A DNA stretch of 64,000 nt from Nostoc sp. 106C. Lineage in GTDB: Bacteria; Cyanobacteriota; Cyanobacteriia; Cyanobacteriales; Nostocaceae. The stretch lies in assembly GCF_002154725.1 (NCBI RefSeq), contig NZ_MTAW01000129.1, forward strand, positions 1-64,000. Reading direction: 5' to 3'. Position 1 is the first letter of the stretch, and each line of letters opens with the position of its first letter. Shown one piece after another: positions 9,291 through 19,488 of the stretch. Position numbers and translations under genes: made by a program. The notes beneath the pieces were generated by a model that saw nothing but the letters and a program-made list of their open reading frames with translations, ran no database searches and was not told the DNA's origin.

Positions 9291-10466
9291 ATGCTTGACT
9301 TAACAAAACTAGCGCGGCAAATGCAAGGTTTAAGCCAGCATCTTACCTTAGAAGCCAGTGCAAGCCGCCAGCGTTTAGAATTAGCGCAACAACATCTTAA
9401 AAAAGCTTACGAATCTCAAAAAGATTTAATCGACCGTCAAGAGAAATGGCGCGATCGCATTCTCTTTGCTAATGCTACCCCGATTGAACCACTCCAAACC
9501 TGCATTGATATCCCAGTTCCCCCGAAAATTCATACTGTAATTGCAACTGATGGTTCCCAAATTGCGCCTAACCACCACGAAATTGCTTACTGCTATCTGC
9601 TAAATATTGGCAGAGTTGTTTTGCACTACGGACAAAACCTCCATCCACTGCTAGATAGTTTGCCAGAGGTATTTTACCGCCCAGAAGATTTATATATGTC
9701 TCGGCAGTGGGGAATTAGAACCGAGGAATGGATGGGTTATCGCCGCACCGCTAGTGAAGCCACAGTGTTGGCAGAATTGGCTTGTACTGTGAAAACAGAA
9801 GCGCCAACTCTAGCAATGGTAGATGGTTCCTTAATTTACTGGTTTTTGGAACAGTTACCCATTGATGCCCGCGATCGCATCTTACCACCCATCCTCGAAG
9901 CTTGGCAGCAGATGCGTGATGCTCAAATTCCTCTGATGGGTTATCTTAGCGCCTCTCGCAACGTTGAAGGCATGAACTTTTTACGCTTGTTAGCTTGTCC
10001 CCATGCAGTACCAGACTGTATAAGTTATTGCCCCAATCAATTAGAAAAGATACCTTGTAAAATCTTTGAACCTTTGCGTGATACTTCTCTATGGGCAACT
10101 CAACTCAAACCAGGACAGCGGGGCCCATTGTGGCGGAGTAATGCCCGGATTTTAGATTTGTATGAAGGCCAAACTATCTACTTTTGCTACATCCATGTAG
10201 GCACTGAAATTGCTCGGATAGAAGTCCCGCAATGGGTAGCAGAAAATACATCTATGTTTGACCAAGCCTTAGGACTGATGCTAGCACAGGTGCAAAAAGG
10301 ATATGGTTATCCGGTAGCGATCGCAGAAGCGCATAATCAGGCTGTAGTACGCGGCGGCGATAAAGCACGCTTTTTTGCTCTCTTAGAAAAGCAAATGATT
10401 AGAGCAGGCTTGAAAAATGTCGGCACTTCTTACAAAGAAGCGAGAAAGCGAGGAAGTATAGCATAA
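9291..10466 (+). CDS. NurA-domain nuclease
   Basis: 391 residues. The N-terminal 60 residues are a coiled helix (ARQMQGLSQHLTLEASASRQRL). The NurA core starts at HTVIATDGSQI (D87), with a second acidic motif TLAMVDGSLIYWFL and a C-terminal AHNQAVVRGGDKARFFALLE. NurA is a 5'-3' nuclease that works with the HerA translocase in archaeal end resection. Bacterial members are found alone or beside HerA. No HerA gene is adjacent here. Cytoplasmic. Confidence 0.85.
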   Translation: MLDLTKLARQMQGLSQHLTLEASASRQRLELAQQHLKKAYESQKDLIDRQEKWRDRILFANATPIEPLQTCIDIPVPPKIHTVIATDGSQIAPNHHEIAYCYLLNIGRVVLHYGQNLHPLLDSLPEVFYRPEDLYMSRQWGIRTEEWMGYRRTASEATVLAELACTVKTEAPTLAMVDGSLIYWFLEQLPIDARDRILPPILEAWQQMRDAQIPLMGYLSASRNVEGMNFLRLLACPHAVPDCISYCPNQLEKIPCKIFEPLRDTSLWATQLKPGQRGPLWRSNARILDLYEGQTIYFCYIHVGTEIARIEVPQWVAENTSMFDQALGLMLAQVQKGYGYPVAIAEAHNQAVVRGGDKARFFALLEKQMIRAGLKNVGTSYKEARKRGSIA

Positions 10467-10936
10467 TTACCGACAACTCAATATTTATTAATGAAAAATT
10501 TACGGTTTTTCCACATTAGTGCTGATTAAATTAATACAAACTCAGCTAGTAGTGGCTTTGATGAATTGCTAGTTTGATTTAGTTAAATCTTTAAAATCAA
10601 AAATTTTGAGTTGGACTGCATAACACCACATTCAAGCTAAGTTGCGTAACACTTCTTATCTTAAATACCCAAATTCAACGTTTGCTTGAAGGTTTTTTAG
10701 GGAAATATATATTTATATAGAAGATTAGGTGCATAGCAAGCTAGTCCATTGGGTAGGACATAAGCTGATTTTTAACTACAACATCAAATTTATTGCGTAC
10801 TTGGTAGCATAAAAAAGTTTTTCGGCAAATAGACAAATATCTCATAAATAAAGCTGGTGCAGGAATAGATAACCTATTACCTGTTCACCTCTCGATATTG
10901 ACAAAATTCAAAATATAAATCCTGGACAATTTTAAT
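10467..10936. other. gene-free intergenic region
   Basis: 470 AT-rich bases between two plus-strand genes. No frame, repeat or clear hairpin that I can support. Presumed promoter region of the downstream kinase. Confidence 0.45.
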
Positions 10937-13678
10937 ATGATAAAAGAATTGGAAAAACAACACTCTCGATTTTTTTCACTTTCTTTAGATTTACTTTGTA
11001 TTGCTGGCTTTGATGGTTATTTTAAGCATTTAAACCCAGCTTGGGAAAAAACTCTAGGCTGGTCAAATAAAAAGTTATTAAGCCAAGCATTTCTTGAATT
11101 TGTTCACCCAGAAGACCGCGAAAATACTATTATAGCAGCTCAAAAAATTGCTACTTCTGGAGATGCAATTTACTTTGAAAATCGCTATGCTTGTGCCGAT
11201 GGCTCTTATAAATGGTTGTCATGGAATGCAACTTCTTTCGGTGAAGAAAATTTGATTTATGCAGTAGCTCGTGACATTACCATTTATAAAGAAAATGAAA
11301 TAGCATTACGGAAATCTATTCAAGAATTAGAAACTTTAAAGTTTGCGTTAAATGCTCATTCTTTGGTAGCGATCACTGACAAAAAAGGAATTATAACCTA
11401 TGCAAATGATAAATTTTGTGAAATCTCTAAGTACTCTAGAGAAGAACTATTAGGACAAGATCATCGTATTATCAATTCTGGGTATCAGACTAAAGAATTT
11501 TTTGCTCAATTGTGGAGGACTATTGCTCAAGGAAAAATCTGGAGGGGAGAAATTAAAAACAAAGCCAAAGACGGCTCTTTTTATTGGGTAGACACTCTGA
11601 TAGTACCAACATTGTCACCAGAAGGTAAACCAGAGCAATATGTAGCGATTCGTACAGATATTACCCAGCGAAAGCTTTCGGAGTTAGCTATTTTAGAGCG
11701 ATCGCGTCTATCTCTCTTAAGCGCAGAAGTTAGTCTAGCCTTAGCTCAAAGCGGTACCCTTACAGAAATTATTCAACATTGTACAAATACAATATCGCAA
11801 TATATTGATATTGCCTTTGTAGGTATATGGACTTGTGATAAACAAGCAACAAACCTGCAATTTCAAGCTGGGGTGAATTGTACGGATACTACCTGTAATA
11901 CCTTAAGTACGATTCAAGATTTTCCTAATCAAATGGTAGTAGTCAATGGCGTTATTGACACAATCGCTAAAAACAATCAAGCTATTTTTAACCAAGAGAT
12001 TAAAACTAAATATCAGCAAAACTTCTTTGATAATACATTTCCAATATTATATTTTTCTGCCTATCCTTTGATAGTAGAACAAGAATTGATTGGGATAATG
12101 GCTTTGTTTTGCAAGCAAGTTTTGACCGAAACTACTCATAATCTTTTAAATTGGATTGCTAATAATATTGCTGTGGCTATTGACAGAATATGGGCCAGAG
12201 AACAACTACTCAGCCGTCGAGAAGCCTTACTGCTGCGTTTAGCTAGCCAAATCCGCAGTTCTCTTGAACTCGATACTATCCTGGAAACTGCGGTCAATGA
12301 AATCCGTAGCTTATTGCAAATTGATCGTTGCTACTTTCTGCGTTACCAGCCATATTCTTCTCAACCTAGCTTGACTATTACCCATGAAGCGCGTCACTCT
12401 GACATACCTAGTATGTTAGGCATCATACCGCTACAAAAATGCAGGTTTATGGCAGAAACACTGCTTAATCAAGAACTATTTTGTATCCACAATATTCATA
12501 GTGATTTTCATCTCGATCAAAATATCCAAGAACTCTTAACTGAGTTTGGCATTACTTCTCAACTGCTGCTACCGGTTAAAAGTCATTCTGGGGAATTAGG
12601 CGCAATTGTTTGTAGCCATTGTAGTGGTGAACGGGTTTGGAGTAACAGTGAAATTGGATTGCTGCAAGCTGTTACAGATCAACTAGCAATTGCCATAGAC
12701 CATGCACAACTTTATACCCAAAGTCGATCTGCTACCTTAGAAGCTCAAACTCATGCAGAAAAACTCACTGAAGCATTGCACAAATTACAAGAAACCCAAG
12801 CTCAACTAATTCAGCAAGAAAAGATGTCTAGTTTAGGGCAGTTAGTGGCTGGTGTTGCTCATGAAATTAATAATCCAATTAATTTTATTCATGGCAATCT
12901 ATCCCCTGCTGACGAATATGTTCAAGAATTGTTAGAGCTATTAAAACTGTATCAAGAGCATTATCCTCATCCCGATTTAGAAATTCAGGATTTCTCGGAA
13001 GCAATTGACTTGGAATTTATTGCTGGTGACCTAACAAAACTTCTATCTTCTATGAAAATTGGTACTAATCGTATCCGTGAGATTGTTTTGAGTTTACGCA
13101 ATTTCTCACGCCTAGATGAAGCAGATATGAAAGAAGTTGATATTCATGAAGGTATTGACAGTACGCTACTCATTTTACAGAATCGCTTGAAAGCTAAGCC
13201 AGAGTTTGTAGGAATTGAAATTATCAAAGAGTATGGTAATTTACCTTTAGTAGAGTGCTATCCAGGACAGATAAATCAGGTATTTATGAATATTATTAAT
13301 AATGCCATTGATGCCCTAGACAATTACAATACTCAGCATAATCAGCAAGATAATTTCAGAAATACCAGCCAGATTATAATTCGTACCGAACTTGCCAACC
13401 ATAATCGCGTAATAGTAAGAATTGCTGATAATGGACCAGGTATAACGCAAGAGGTAATAGGAAAGCTATTTGACCCATTTTTTACAACTAAGCCTGTAGG
13501 TAAGGGAACAGGCCTAGGTTTATCGATTAGTTACCAAATTGTTGTGGAGAAACATTGTGGAGTTCTCAGATGTGAGTCAGAACTAGGGAAAGGTACAGAA
13601 TTTTGGATTGAAATTCCTTTGCAACAGAAGGAAAACCAGGTTTTATCTCCAACTAAATCAGCCATGCAGATAGCTTGA
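10937..13678 (+). CDS. PAS-PAS-GAF-GAF sensor histidine kinase
   Basis: 913 residues with no membrane segment. Order: PAS (about 8-118), PAS/PAC (about 130-245), a GAF-like domain (about 255-418), a second GAF (about 430-592), a coiled linker, then the dimerisation domain with phospho-acceptor H642 ([11 protein letters not shown]) and a HATPase domain ([28 protein letters not shown]). The helical insert between the H-box and the ATPase ([20 protein letters not shown]) is shared with three other kinases in this window. No receiver domain is attached and no response-regulator gene is adjacent, so it is an orphan kinase. The signal is unknown. The GAF domains have no obvious bilin cysteine. Confidence 0.92.
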   Translation: MIKELEKQHSRFFSLSLDLLCIAGFDGYFKHLNPAWEKTLGWSNKKLLSQAFLEFVHPEDRENTIIAAQKIATSGDAIYFENRYACADGSYKWLSWNATSFGEENLIYAVARDITIYKENEIALRKSIQELETLKFALNAHSLVAITDKKGIITYANDKFCEISKYSREELLGQDHRIINSGYQTKEFFAQLWRTIAQGKIWRGEIKNKAKDGSFYWVDTLIVPTLSPEGKPEQYVAIRTDITQRKLSELAILERSRLSLLSAEVSLALAQSGTLTEIIQHCTNTISQYIDIAFVGIWTCDKQATNLQFQAGVNCTDTTCNTLSTIQDFPNQMVVVNGVIDTIAKNNQAIFNQEIKTKYQQNFFDNTFPILYFSAYPLIVEQELIGIMALFCKQVLTETTHNLLNWIANNIAVAIDRIWAREQLLSRREALLLRLASQIRSSLELDTILETAVNEIRSLLQIDRCYFLRYQPYSSQPSLTITHEARHSDIPSMLGIIPLQKCRFMAETLLNQELFCIHNIHSDFHLDQNIQELLTEFGITSQLLLPVKSHSGELGAIVCSHCSGERVWSNSEIGLLQAVTDQLAIAIDHAQLYTQSRSATLEAQTHAEKLTEALHKLQETQAQLIQQEKMSSLGQLVAGVAHEINNPINFIHGNLSPADEYVQELLELLKLYQEHYPHPDLEIQDFSEAIDLEFIAGDLTKLLSSMKIGTNRIREIVLSLRNFSRLDEADMKEVDIHEGIDSTLLILQNRLKAKPEFVGIEIIKEYGNLPLVECYPGQINQVFMNIINNAIDALDNYNTQHNQQDNFRNTSQIIIRTELANHNRVIVRIADNGPGITQEVIGKLFDPFFTTKPVGKGTGLGLSISYQIVVEKHCGVLRCESELGKGTEFWIEIPLQQKENQVLSPTKSAMQIA

Positions 13679-13797
13679 AGCTGATACGAAGAGTCGGTGA
13701 AATTTTATCGGTTGTTTGCAAAAATCAGAATTAGAGTAAAAGGAACCACAGGTAAACACCAATGCACACAGATAAATATCGGTGTTTATATGTCTTG

Positions 13798-13836
13798 AAA
13801 AGTTCTGAGCAGCAGAAGCCTCCGCTCAGAACTTTT
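13798..13836. terminator. bidirectional terminator between convergent genes
   Basis: A 13-bp perfect inverted repeat (AAAAGTTCTGAGC / GCTCAGAACTTTT) with a 13-base loop. The A-rich left and T-rich right arms allow it to work in both directions. It sits between the convergent kinase gene and dacB. Confidence 0.8.
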
Positions 13837-13890
13837 GGCTGTGTTTATCTATGGTGTAATATCTAAAAAACCTGCCTCTTAGTCGATAAG

Positions 13891-15363
13891 TTAACAACGC
13901 TGCAACTGCGTTAATAAAACCACAACTTCATCAATTGCTTGTCGTAAATTGCTTGCTGGCTGTTCGCTTTGATTTACCATAATACTGAAAACTAACGGTT
14001 CATACTTAGGTCCGTTCACGTATCCAGCAAGGGAAACTGCACCACTCAATGTGCCTGTTTTTGCTTGCACAATCCCCTCAGCCGGAGTGTTGCGAAAGCG
14101 ATTTTTCAAAGTACCGCTTTTCCCTGCAACAGGTAAAGATGCTCGATAAATAGCTGCGGCTGGTGTTTTCGCCATTAAGCGCAAAGTTTGTACTAAACCT
14201 TCTGGAGATACTAAGTTACGACGTGATAATCCAGAACCATCTACTAAAATATAAGTTGCTGGATCAACTCCTAATTGAGTTAAACTCGCCTTCATAACTT
14301 CTAACCCAATATCAGCAGTATTTTTATTTTGCACTCTCGGTTGTTTAATAGCTAATGCTCTCAGTAGTGCCTCGGCATAGAGATTATTACTATTTTGAAG
14401 AGTTTCCATTAACAATTCAGATAAAGGAGGCGAATCTATAGCTGCTATTTCTTGTTGATTATTACCACCATTTAATACTAATGTTTGTCCTAAAGTAATT
14501 TTCTCGGTTGTTAAAGCAGTACGGAAGCGGCGCAAAAAGTAATAGTTAGGGTCAACTACAGGTAAGGTTACTAAATAGGGTTCAGAATTCTCTACTAGTT
14601 GCCCTTGAATTCGCAAAACTGTTCCTGTTAAATCACGGGTAATATTAATGTAGCTTGGTTGATTTTTACTAACTGTTCTAGATTGATTAATTATCCGCCA
14701 CTGTCCCACCTCGTTGGCATCATTCCAGGCAATTTGTAAAGGTTTACTTACAGCTTGTGGCACAAGCTTGAAGCTAAAAACATTTTGATTCAAAATAAAA
14801 CTGCCAACGGGTGCGCCATAATCTGACTGCACATCTTCCCATTGCCAGGTAGAGTTAACTATATCTCCTTGAATATAACTATCATCAACAATTAATTGTT
14901 TAATTTGACTAATCCCTTTCTGTTGCAATCGCTGTGCTAATTTTTGCAACTGAGTATCACTTAAGCTCGGATCTCCTCTACCAACAACACGTAAAACTTC
15001 ATTAGGATTCTGATAAATAGAGGTGCGAATGCGAAAATTTGCTCCTAACTGCTGCAATGCAGCAGCTGTGGTTAGCAGTTTTGCATTAGAAGCTGGAGTA
15101 AAGTATTTGTTAGCATCTCGACTGTAAAGAGTTTGCCCAGATGATACAGGTTGCACTAATATTCCCCAGCGCACTCGACTGAATAGGGGACGATTAATGA
15201 CAGCATCTATAGATGCTCCCAATTGTGCGGGGCAAATTGCTTTTGCGGTAGTGGCTGGTGCTACTGCTGTTGGTAGTTGTGCTTTAGCTGTTTGCTGGGT
15301 AAGACTAATATGGCTACCGAGAAATAATAGCATCAAACCAACAGTAAATTTTTGAGTCATCAT
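13891..15363 (-). CDS. dacB: D-alanyl-D-alanine carboxypeptidase/endopeptidase (PBP4 type)
   Basis: 490 residues. Signal peptide up to about residue 28, then the three penicillin-binding motifs: SxxK at SNAK (S92, K95), SxN at QNSNNLYAEAL, and KTG at AKTGTLSG (K435). The long insert between the first two motifs and the VDGSGLSRRNLVSP segment are typical of the DacB (class C PBP4, peptidase S13) family. Acts in the periplasm, trimming or cutting cross-linked peptidoglycan. Two tandem ATG codons begin the gene. Confidence 0.93.
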   Translation of the reverse strand: MMTQKFTVGLMLLFLGSHISLTQQTAKAQLPTAVAPATTAKAICPAQLGASIDAVINRPLFSRVRWGILVQPVSSGQTLYSRDANKYFTPASNAKLLTTAAALQQLGANFRIRTSIYQNPNEVLRVVGRGDPSLSDTQLQKLAQRLQQKGISQIKQLIVDDSYIQGDIVNSTWQWEDVQSDYGAPVGSFILNQNVFSFKLVPQAVSKPLQIAWNDANEVGQWRIINQSRTVSKNQPSYINITRDLTGTVLRIQGQLVENSEPYLVTLPVVDPNYYFLRRFRTALTTEKITLGQTLVLNGGNNQQEIAAIDSPPLSELLMETLQNSNNLYAEALLRALAIKQPRVQNKNTADIGLEVMKASLTQLGVDPATYILVDGSGLSRRNLVSPEGLVQTLRLMAKTPAAAIYRASLPVAGKSGTLKNRFRNTPAEGIVQAKTGTLSGAVSLAGYVNGPKYEPLVFSIMVNQSEQPASNLRQAIDEVVVLLTQLQRC

Positions 15364-15634
15364 ATAGTGCTAAAAACTACTCGATGATAATAACTTGCGG
15401 TTGTGCTTTTTGTGTTTTCAATATCCCATCAGAGTAGAGTTACATAAACCAAGCCCCAGTATGATTACATATCGTTGCGCTCTTGCAAAAATCCTAGCTT
15501 ATTATTTAGAAATATAAATATTTATCTATGTAATCTGCACGAAGTGGCTACGCGTTTACATCTGTGTTGTGAATTTTATCAAATTAATTTTTGCAAGACA
15601 TTGAATCAAAATCTATTTTTAACTAAGCTCTAAT

Positions 15635-16033
15635 CTAGGGCAATTTATAACTAGCAACTCGTATAGTCAACTGACCTTGGTTGGGATTATGGCTAAACAC
15701 AAATGCGCCTTCTTCCTTTTCACCACCAGATAAAAAGTCAATCTGTTGTTCCCCTGTTTCCGTCATGTCGTCAATTTGTAACTCAGCCATTATTTGAACT
15801 GACTCAGCTGTATCTCCACCAGTATTAACGACTTCAAATGGAACATAAAATTGTCCATCGATTTCGCGAATTGTTTGTTTCTTAGTAACAGATACGATGG
15901 GAGGTTGATTTTTGTCGTTTAGCCAAGTGTATCCTACTAAGCCAACAATCACTACTAGGATAAAAGAAGCAGCAGTGAATGTCACCCATTCAGCAAGCGA
16001 TCGCTCTTGATGTTGATTTTCTGTATTGTTCAT
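15635..16033 (-). CDS. TIGR02588-type single-pass membrane protein
   Basis: 132 residues. A short cytoplasmic start (QERSLAEW) is followed by one transmembrane helix (VTFTAASFILVVIVGLVGYTWL, about 18-39; part cited) and an extracytoplasmic beta-rich domain (FYVPFEVVNTGGDTAESVQI) resembling an immunoglobulin-like or DUF11-like fold. It matches the small TIGR02588 family, which is regularly found next to TIGR02587. Its start overlaps the stop of the upstream membrane gene by 4 bases, so the two are surely co-translated. Function unknown. Confidence 0.82.
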   Translation of the reverse strand: MNNTENQHQERSLAEWVTFTAASFILVVIVGLVGYTWLNDKNQPPIVSVTKKQTIREIDGQFYVPFEVVNTGGDTAESVQIMAELQIDDMTETGEQQIDFLSGGEKEEGAFVFSHNPNQGQLTIRVASYKLP

Positions 16034-16917
16034 ATTGCTAACCTACCAGCTGCACCGCCAATAGTTGCAGGTAATCCCAGCATCAAGGTGTGATCCAACC
16101 ACATAGTCCAAGGATCGCTAAGAGTCAACTTTTGAAAGAACCACAGCATCATCGCGGCTGCTAGCAGTGATACCAAGTAGGACATAATGGTTTCGCTTGA
16201 TGGTCGTTGAAAAATTCCTTTTTGCTGTCTGCGCTTTTGCTGGTCTGAAAAGCCTGCTTGAAATACTATCCCATAGGAAATTACTAAAGATGTAGCAATA
16301 ATTCCTAATTGCCAAGGAGGCGAAACCGTAGCTGCTAGCATGGAAACTTCATCTGTGGGCGCAATGTTAAAAGCAATTACAGTCGCACCAATAACCGTTG
16401 CACCCAAATCCGCGAAGGTTGCTTGTAAATCATTGCATTGTTTCTTAGTTATACTGTTTCCTTGAGGAGCAGTTTGCCCTTGTGCGTTGGTGCTGTCAGC
16501 ATCTCCCAGAAATTGATTGGCTAATGCTACACCGAGTGCAAAAGGTACACTTTCAAAGATAATTTTGCCCAAGGCTTCTTTGAGGGGGGAGTCAAGTTTT
16601 AGTTCTTGTAATAAGAACAGTACAAAGGTAGAGCAAGCTAGCCCAATCGCTATTGCTTCTACAGTATCTATTGCAGCTTCATAAGGCCGCTTCTGATGTC
16701 TGCTTTTGCGAAAGCCTTCCGTCTGATTGAGTAAGAACACCCCAATAAACATCAAGGCGATCGCCAACATCATCAGTTGTGGTTTTGCCAGTGACCCAAT
16801 CCACCATACCTCCATTGTGTACAGCAACGGAATCCCAAACAGAAACCCTCCACATGCACCTCGGATAATGTCGTTAATTTCACTTTTCCATATATTTTTT
16901 TGAAGTTTTTTTTGCAC
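16030..16917 (-). CDS. TIGR02587-type integral membrane protein
   Basis: 295 residues with about eight hydrophobic helices (for example FLFGIPLLYTMEVWWIGSL, LMMLAIALMFIGVFLL, AIAIGLACSTFVLFLLQEL). A soluble insert around 145-160 (DADSTNAQGQTAPQGN) separates the two halves. A basic, glutamine-rich loop (QQKRRQQKGIFQRP) lies on the predicted cytoplasmic side. Family members are described only as putative integral membrane proteins. Overlaps the TIGR02588 gene by 4 bases, so the pair probably forms one complex. No substrate can be assigned. Confidence 0.82.
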   Translation of the reverse strand: MQKKLQKNIWKSEINDIIRGACGGFLFGIPLLYTMEVWWIGSLAKPQLMMLAIALMFIGVFLLNQTEGFRKSRHQKRPYEAAIDTVEAIAIGLACSTFVLFLLQELKLDSPLKEALGKIIFESVPFALGVALANQFLGDADSTNAQGQTAPQGNSITKKQCNDLQATFADLGATVIGATVIAFNIAPTDEVSMLAATVSPPWQLGIIATSLVISYGIVFQAGFSDQQKRRQQKGIFQRPSSETIMSYLVSLLAAAMMLWFFQKLTLSDPWTMWLDHTLMLGLPATIGGAAGRLAI

Positions 16918-17180
16918 TTCTATACTGTCCTTATACTTAAAATTAATTGTTACTGATAATTTAAAATAACTAATTTTCTTCTAATTTAGAATTGAGATTA
17001 TATTTTATTAAAACTTATTAATATGAAATTATAATATTCTGTATAATATCAATCAGATTTTAGCATCTATCTTAAGTAGATAAATAAGATATCTCATGAT
17101 AGATCCTAAATATTAAAGTATGTAGTATACTTTTGCTGTGAGGCAATAATTATACCAATTAAGATTGAAACTAAAAAACT

Positions 17181-17363
17181 ATGAGTATTGAAAAAAGAGT
17201 AGAAGCTACAGCAAAAAATATTGAAGGTAAGGTTCAAGAAGTTATAGGTGAAATAACTGGTAATCCGGGAGATAAGGCTGAAGGTAAAGCCAAGCAAGCT
17301 GAAGCCCAAATTATCCACACTACCGAAAATATTAAAGATGAACTCAAAAAAGCTTTAGATTAG
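17181..17363 (+). CDS. CsbD-family stress protein
   Basis: 60 residues, highly charged and lacking aromatic residues except none in the core; pattern MSIEKRVEATAKNIEGKVQE, then EITGNPGDKAEGKAKQAEAQ, is diagnostic of CsbD. These small helical proteins are general-stress induced in many bacteria, and their biochemical role is not known. Convergent with a GlsB/YeaQ-type stress gene across a shared terminator. Confidence 0.9.
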   Translation: MSIEKRVEATAKNIEGKVQEVIGEITGNPGDKAEGKAKQAEAQIIHTTENIKDELKKALD

Positions 17364-17402
17364 TTCTCCAGGTCAAATATTTGGGTTTGATTTCTCAAAT
17401 TT

Positions 17403-17437
17403 AGAACTCCACCTCTATCAAGAAGTGGAGTTCTTTT
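17403..17437. terminator. bidirectional terminator between stress genes
   Basis: A 10-bp perfect stem (AGAACTCCAC / GTGGAGTTCT) with a 12-base loop, followed on the plus strand by TTTT and preceded by A-rich DNA. It serves both the CsbD gene and the convergent GlsB/YeaQ-type gene. Confidence 0.85.
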
Positions 17438-17498
17438 AGTTTTATTACCAGAATAAAAGGTTAGCTTTGTGTCTAACCATGAATCTGATTATATTCAA

Positions 17499-17771
17499 CT
17501 AATAACTGCTACGACCAGTCACTAATCCCCACAAGAAAATAGCAATTATGGCACCTATTACAGCAATAATTAAACTAGGAATACTGAGAGTTCCAGCAGC
17601 AAAGGTTGCTCCGCCTTTACCTAAAAGAGAAACTAAGCTTCCCCCAATTAAAGCACCAATGATACCTAAAACCATTGTTGCAATAATTCCGCCACCCTGA
17701 CGACCAGGGTAAATAGCTTTAGCTATAGCTCCAGCAATAATACCTAAAACTATCCAAGCAAGAAGATTCAT
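17499..17771 (-). CDS. GlsB/YeaQ/YmgE-family membrane protein
   Basis: 90 residues, three hydrophobic helices rich in glycine: LLAWIVLGIIAGAIAKAIYP, IIATMVLGIIGALIGGSL and IPSLIIAVIGAIIAIFLWGL. The PGRQGGGIIATM loop is the family signature (transglycosylase-associated protein family). Members are general stress proteins of the inner membrane. It has no enzymatic motif. Confidence 0.9.
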   Translation of the reverse strand: MNLLAWIVLGIIAGAIAKAIYPGRQGGGIIATMVLGIIGALIGGSLVSLLGKGGATFAAGTLSIPSLIIAVIGAIIAIFLWGLVTGRSSY

Positions 17772-18082
17772 AATATTCTGTTAAAAACTTAACAACTAGT
17801 TTATTTATTTCCAGCTATATTGCCTTCTACCGCAGGAGATAAGTATAAAATGTTAAGAAAAATTATTGCTAGTTCGTTTTAAAAACAAATATTAACAATT
17901 AGGCAATGTTTAACGATAACGCAATTTGCTTCTAACAACTACCTAAGTATAAATTCTCTGGAGGAAGATTAGAGATGTAAAAGATATAAACTCTACCAAG
18001 GGATGTATAAATTCGGTCTCTGCTTTGAAGTTTAATCAATAAAATGTTTTAATGTGTAACTTCTCAGCCAATAACAATTTCC
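17772..18082. other. divergent promoter region
   Basis: 311 bases between the divergent GlsB/YeaQ-type and dioxygenase-like genes. AT-rich, with no frame or hairpin that I can support. Confidence 0.45.
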
Positions 18083-18811
18083 ATGACTGACTTGGAACGC
18101 TATCTATTTGACTTACAAGGATTCTTGATTATTGAGAATGCGCTCAACAGTGACCAGATTGCAGCCCTTCAAGCACTATTGAATCGGCAAATTGCACGCC
18201 AAGATAACCCAAAAGCGCCATTCTTGCGCTTCGATGGTTTGTTACCTTGGGGTCAACCTTTTCGGGAACTGATTGATAATCCAGCGATCACTCCCTATCT
18301 ATCTGAGTTACTAGGAAAGCAGTTTCGCTTAGATCACGACTATGTTCACATCATTCGTCAAGGTCTTGGCCCCATTGGTTGTCACTTACATGGGGGTGGA
18401 ACACCCTACGATCCCTGCCAGTATTATCTTTTCAACAATGGTAGAATCTACAACGGATTGACTGCTGTTGCTTACGAGCTAAATGATGTGCATCCTGGCG
18501 ATGGTGGATTTGCTTGCATTCCTGGGAGTCATAAAAGTAATCTACCTTTACCACAGGAATGGCGAAATCTGCAATTTCCTAATGCTTGCGTACAAGCTGT
18601 AACTCTTAAGGCGGGTAGTGCCATCATTTTTACTGAGGCTTTAACTCACGGTACTCTTCCTTGGCTGGGAACAAATGAGCGCCGTACGCTCTTTTATAAG
18701 TATTCTCCCCATCCCTCGGCTTGGTCAAGAAACTCATATAATGCTGATAATTATCCTGATTTGACTGCATCTCAGCAACAAATTTTAAGCAAGCCAGGTG
18801 TCTATCCTTAA
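18083..18811 (+). CDS. phytanoyl-CoA dioxygenase-like enzyme
   Basis: 242 residues. N-terminal LFDLQGFLIIENALNSDQI, the iron-binding histidine region GCHLHGGGTPYDP (H101/H103), the strand HPGDGGFACIPGSHKS, and the distal histidine ALTHGTLPW (H189) followed by the 2-oxoglutarate-binding arginine in NERRTLFYKYSP. These fit the PhyH family of Fe(II)/2-oxoglutarate oxygenases. The substrate is unknown, since bacterial members hydroxylate very different molecules. Stands alone, followed by a clear terminator. Confidence 0.87.
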   Translation: MTDLERYLFDLQGFLIIENALNSDQIAALQALLNRQIARQDNPKAPFLRFDGLLPWGQPFRELIDNPAITPYLSELLGKQFRLDHDYVHIIRQGLGPIGCHLHGGGTPYDPCQYYLFNNGRIYNGLTAVAYELNDVHPGDGGFACIPGSHKSNLPLPQEWRNLQFPNACVQAVTLKAGSAIIFTEALTHGTLPWLGTNERRTLFYKYSPHPSAWSRNSYNADNYPDLTASQQQILSKPGVYP

Positions 18812-19488
18812 ATTAGTAAAAATGTAGTTAGTTTGCCTAAAACTGAAATTTAGACTAATAGCGATCGCACAATCATCTGACTGCTGCTTGTTTCCGGTAG
18901 ATTACACAAAGGTTCTGAGAAAACGAAGACCTTTTAATATATTTTTTTGAAGGCTTTACCTATATGGGTAAAGCTTTTTTGTGGGGTTTTTGGTCTGCAC
19001 GATCTCTAATTGAATGTCTAATACTTGCTAGCGATCGCATAACTGAGTAACGCCAAAATAATGACTATTTAACAAGATTTTTTTGCGTATACTGACTTAT
19101 TTGCTACTAAATATTTTTGTTAGATTTTTTAGCTTATCTAAATAAATTTACTGAAAACATTTGCTTTTTAATTCAAGTAGCGTTTATTTAAAAATACAAA
19201 CAGAATTTATACTGATGTTTACACAAATAATTATAAAAATTTTCTGTAATTATCCTGTAGTAGACCTTATATTATTTAGCTAATATGTAACTTGATATAA
19301 CAATTTTTATATAGCATTAATTGGTCTAATTTTAGATAGTTTTTATTAGAATAGTAGCTATAAAATAGCAAATGTTCGGTTATGTTAACAGTAAATATTC
19401 TATTAAGGCTCTGCTTTATTCATACTTGTTAATAAAGATTATTACTTAATAGATTTATTATCCGAGCTATAGAAAACAGAATTTATAC
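18812..19488. other. long intergenic region before the signalling cluster
   Basis: 677 bases, very AT-rich from about 19080. It contains the terminator at 18953-18980 and two HIP1 sites near 18861 and 19031. The rest shows no frame or repeat and should contain the promoter of the chemotaxis-type cluster. Confidence 0.5.
18953..18980 (+). terminator. factor-independent terminator after dioxygenase gene
   Basis: An 8-bp stem (GCTTTACC / GGTAAAGC) with a 6-base loop and then six T. It lies 142 bases past the stop codon. Confidence 0.8.

Noticed and set aside
17106-17318. 70-codon minus-strand frame over the CsbD gene
   Set aside because: Phenylalanine/serine-rich antisense shadow of a clear CsbD gene.
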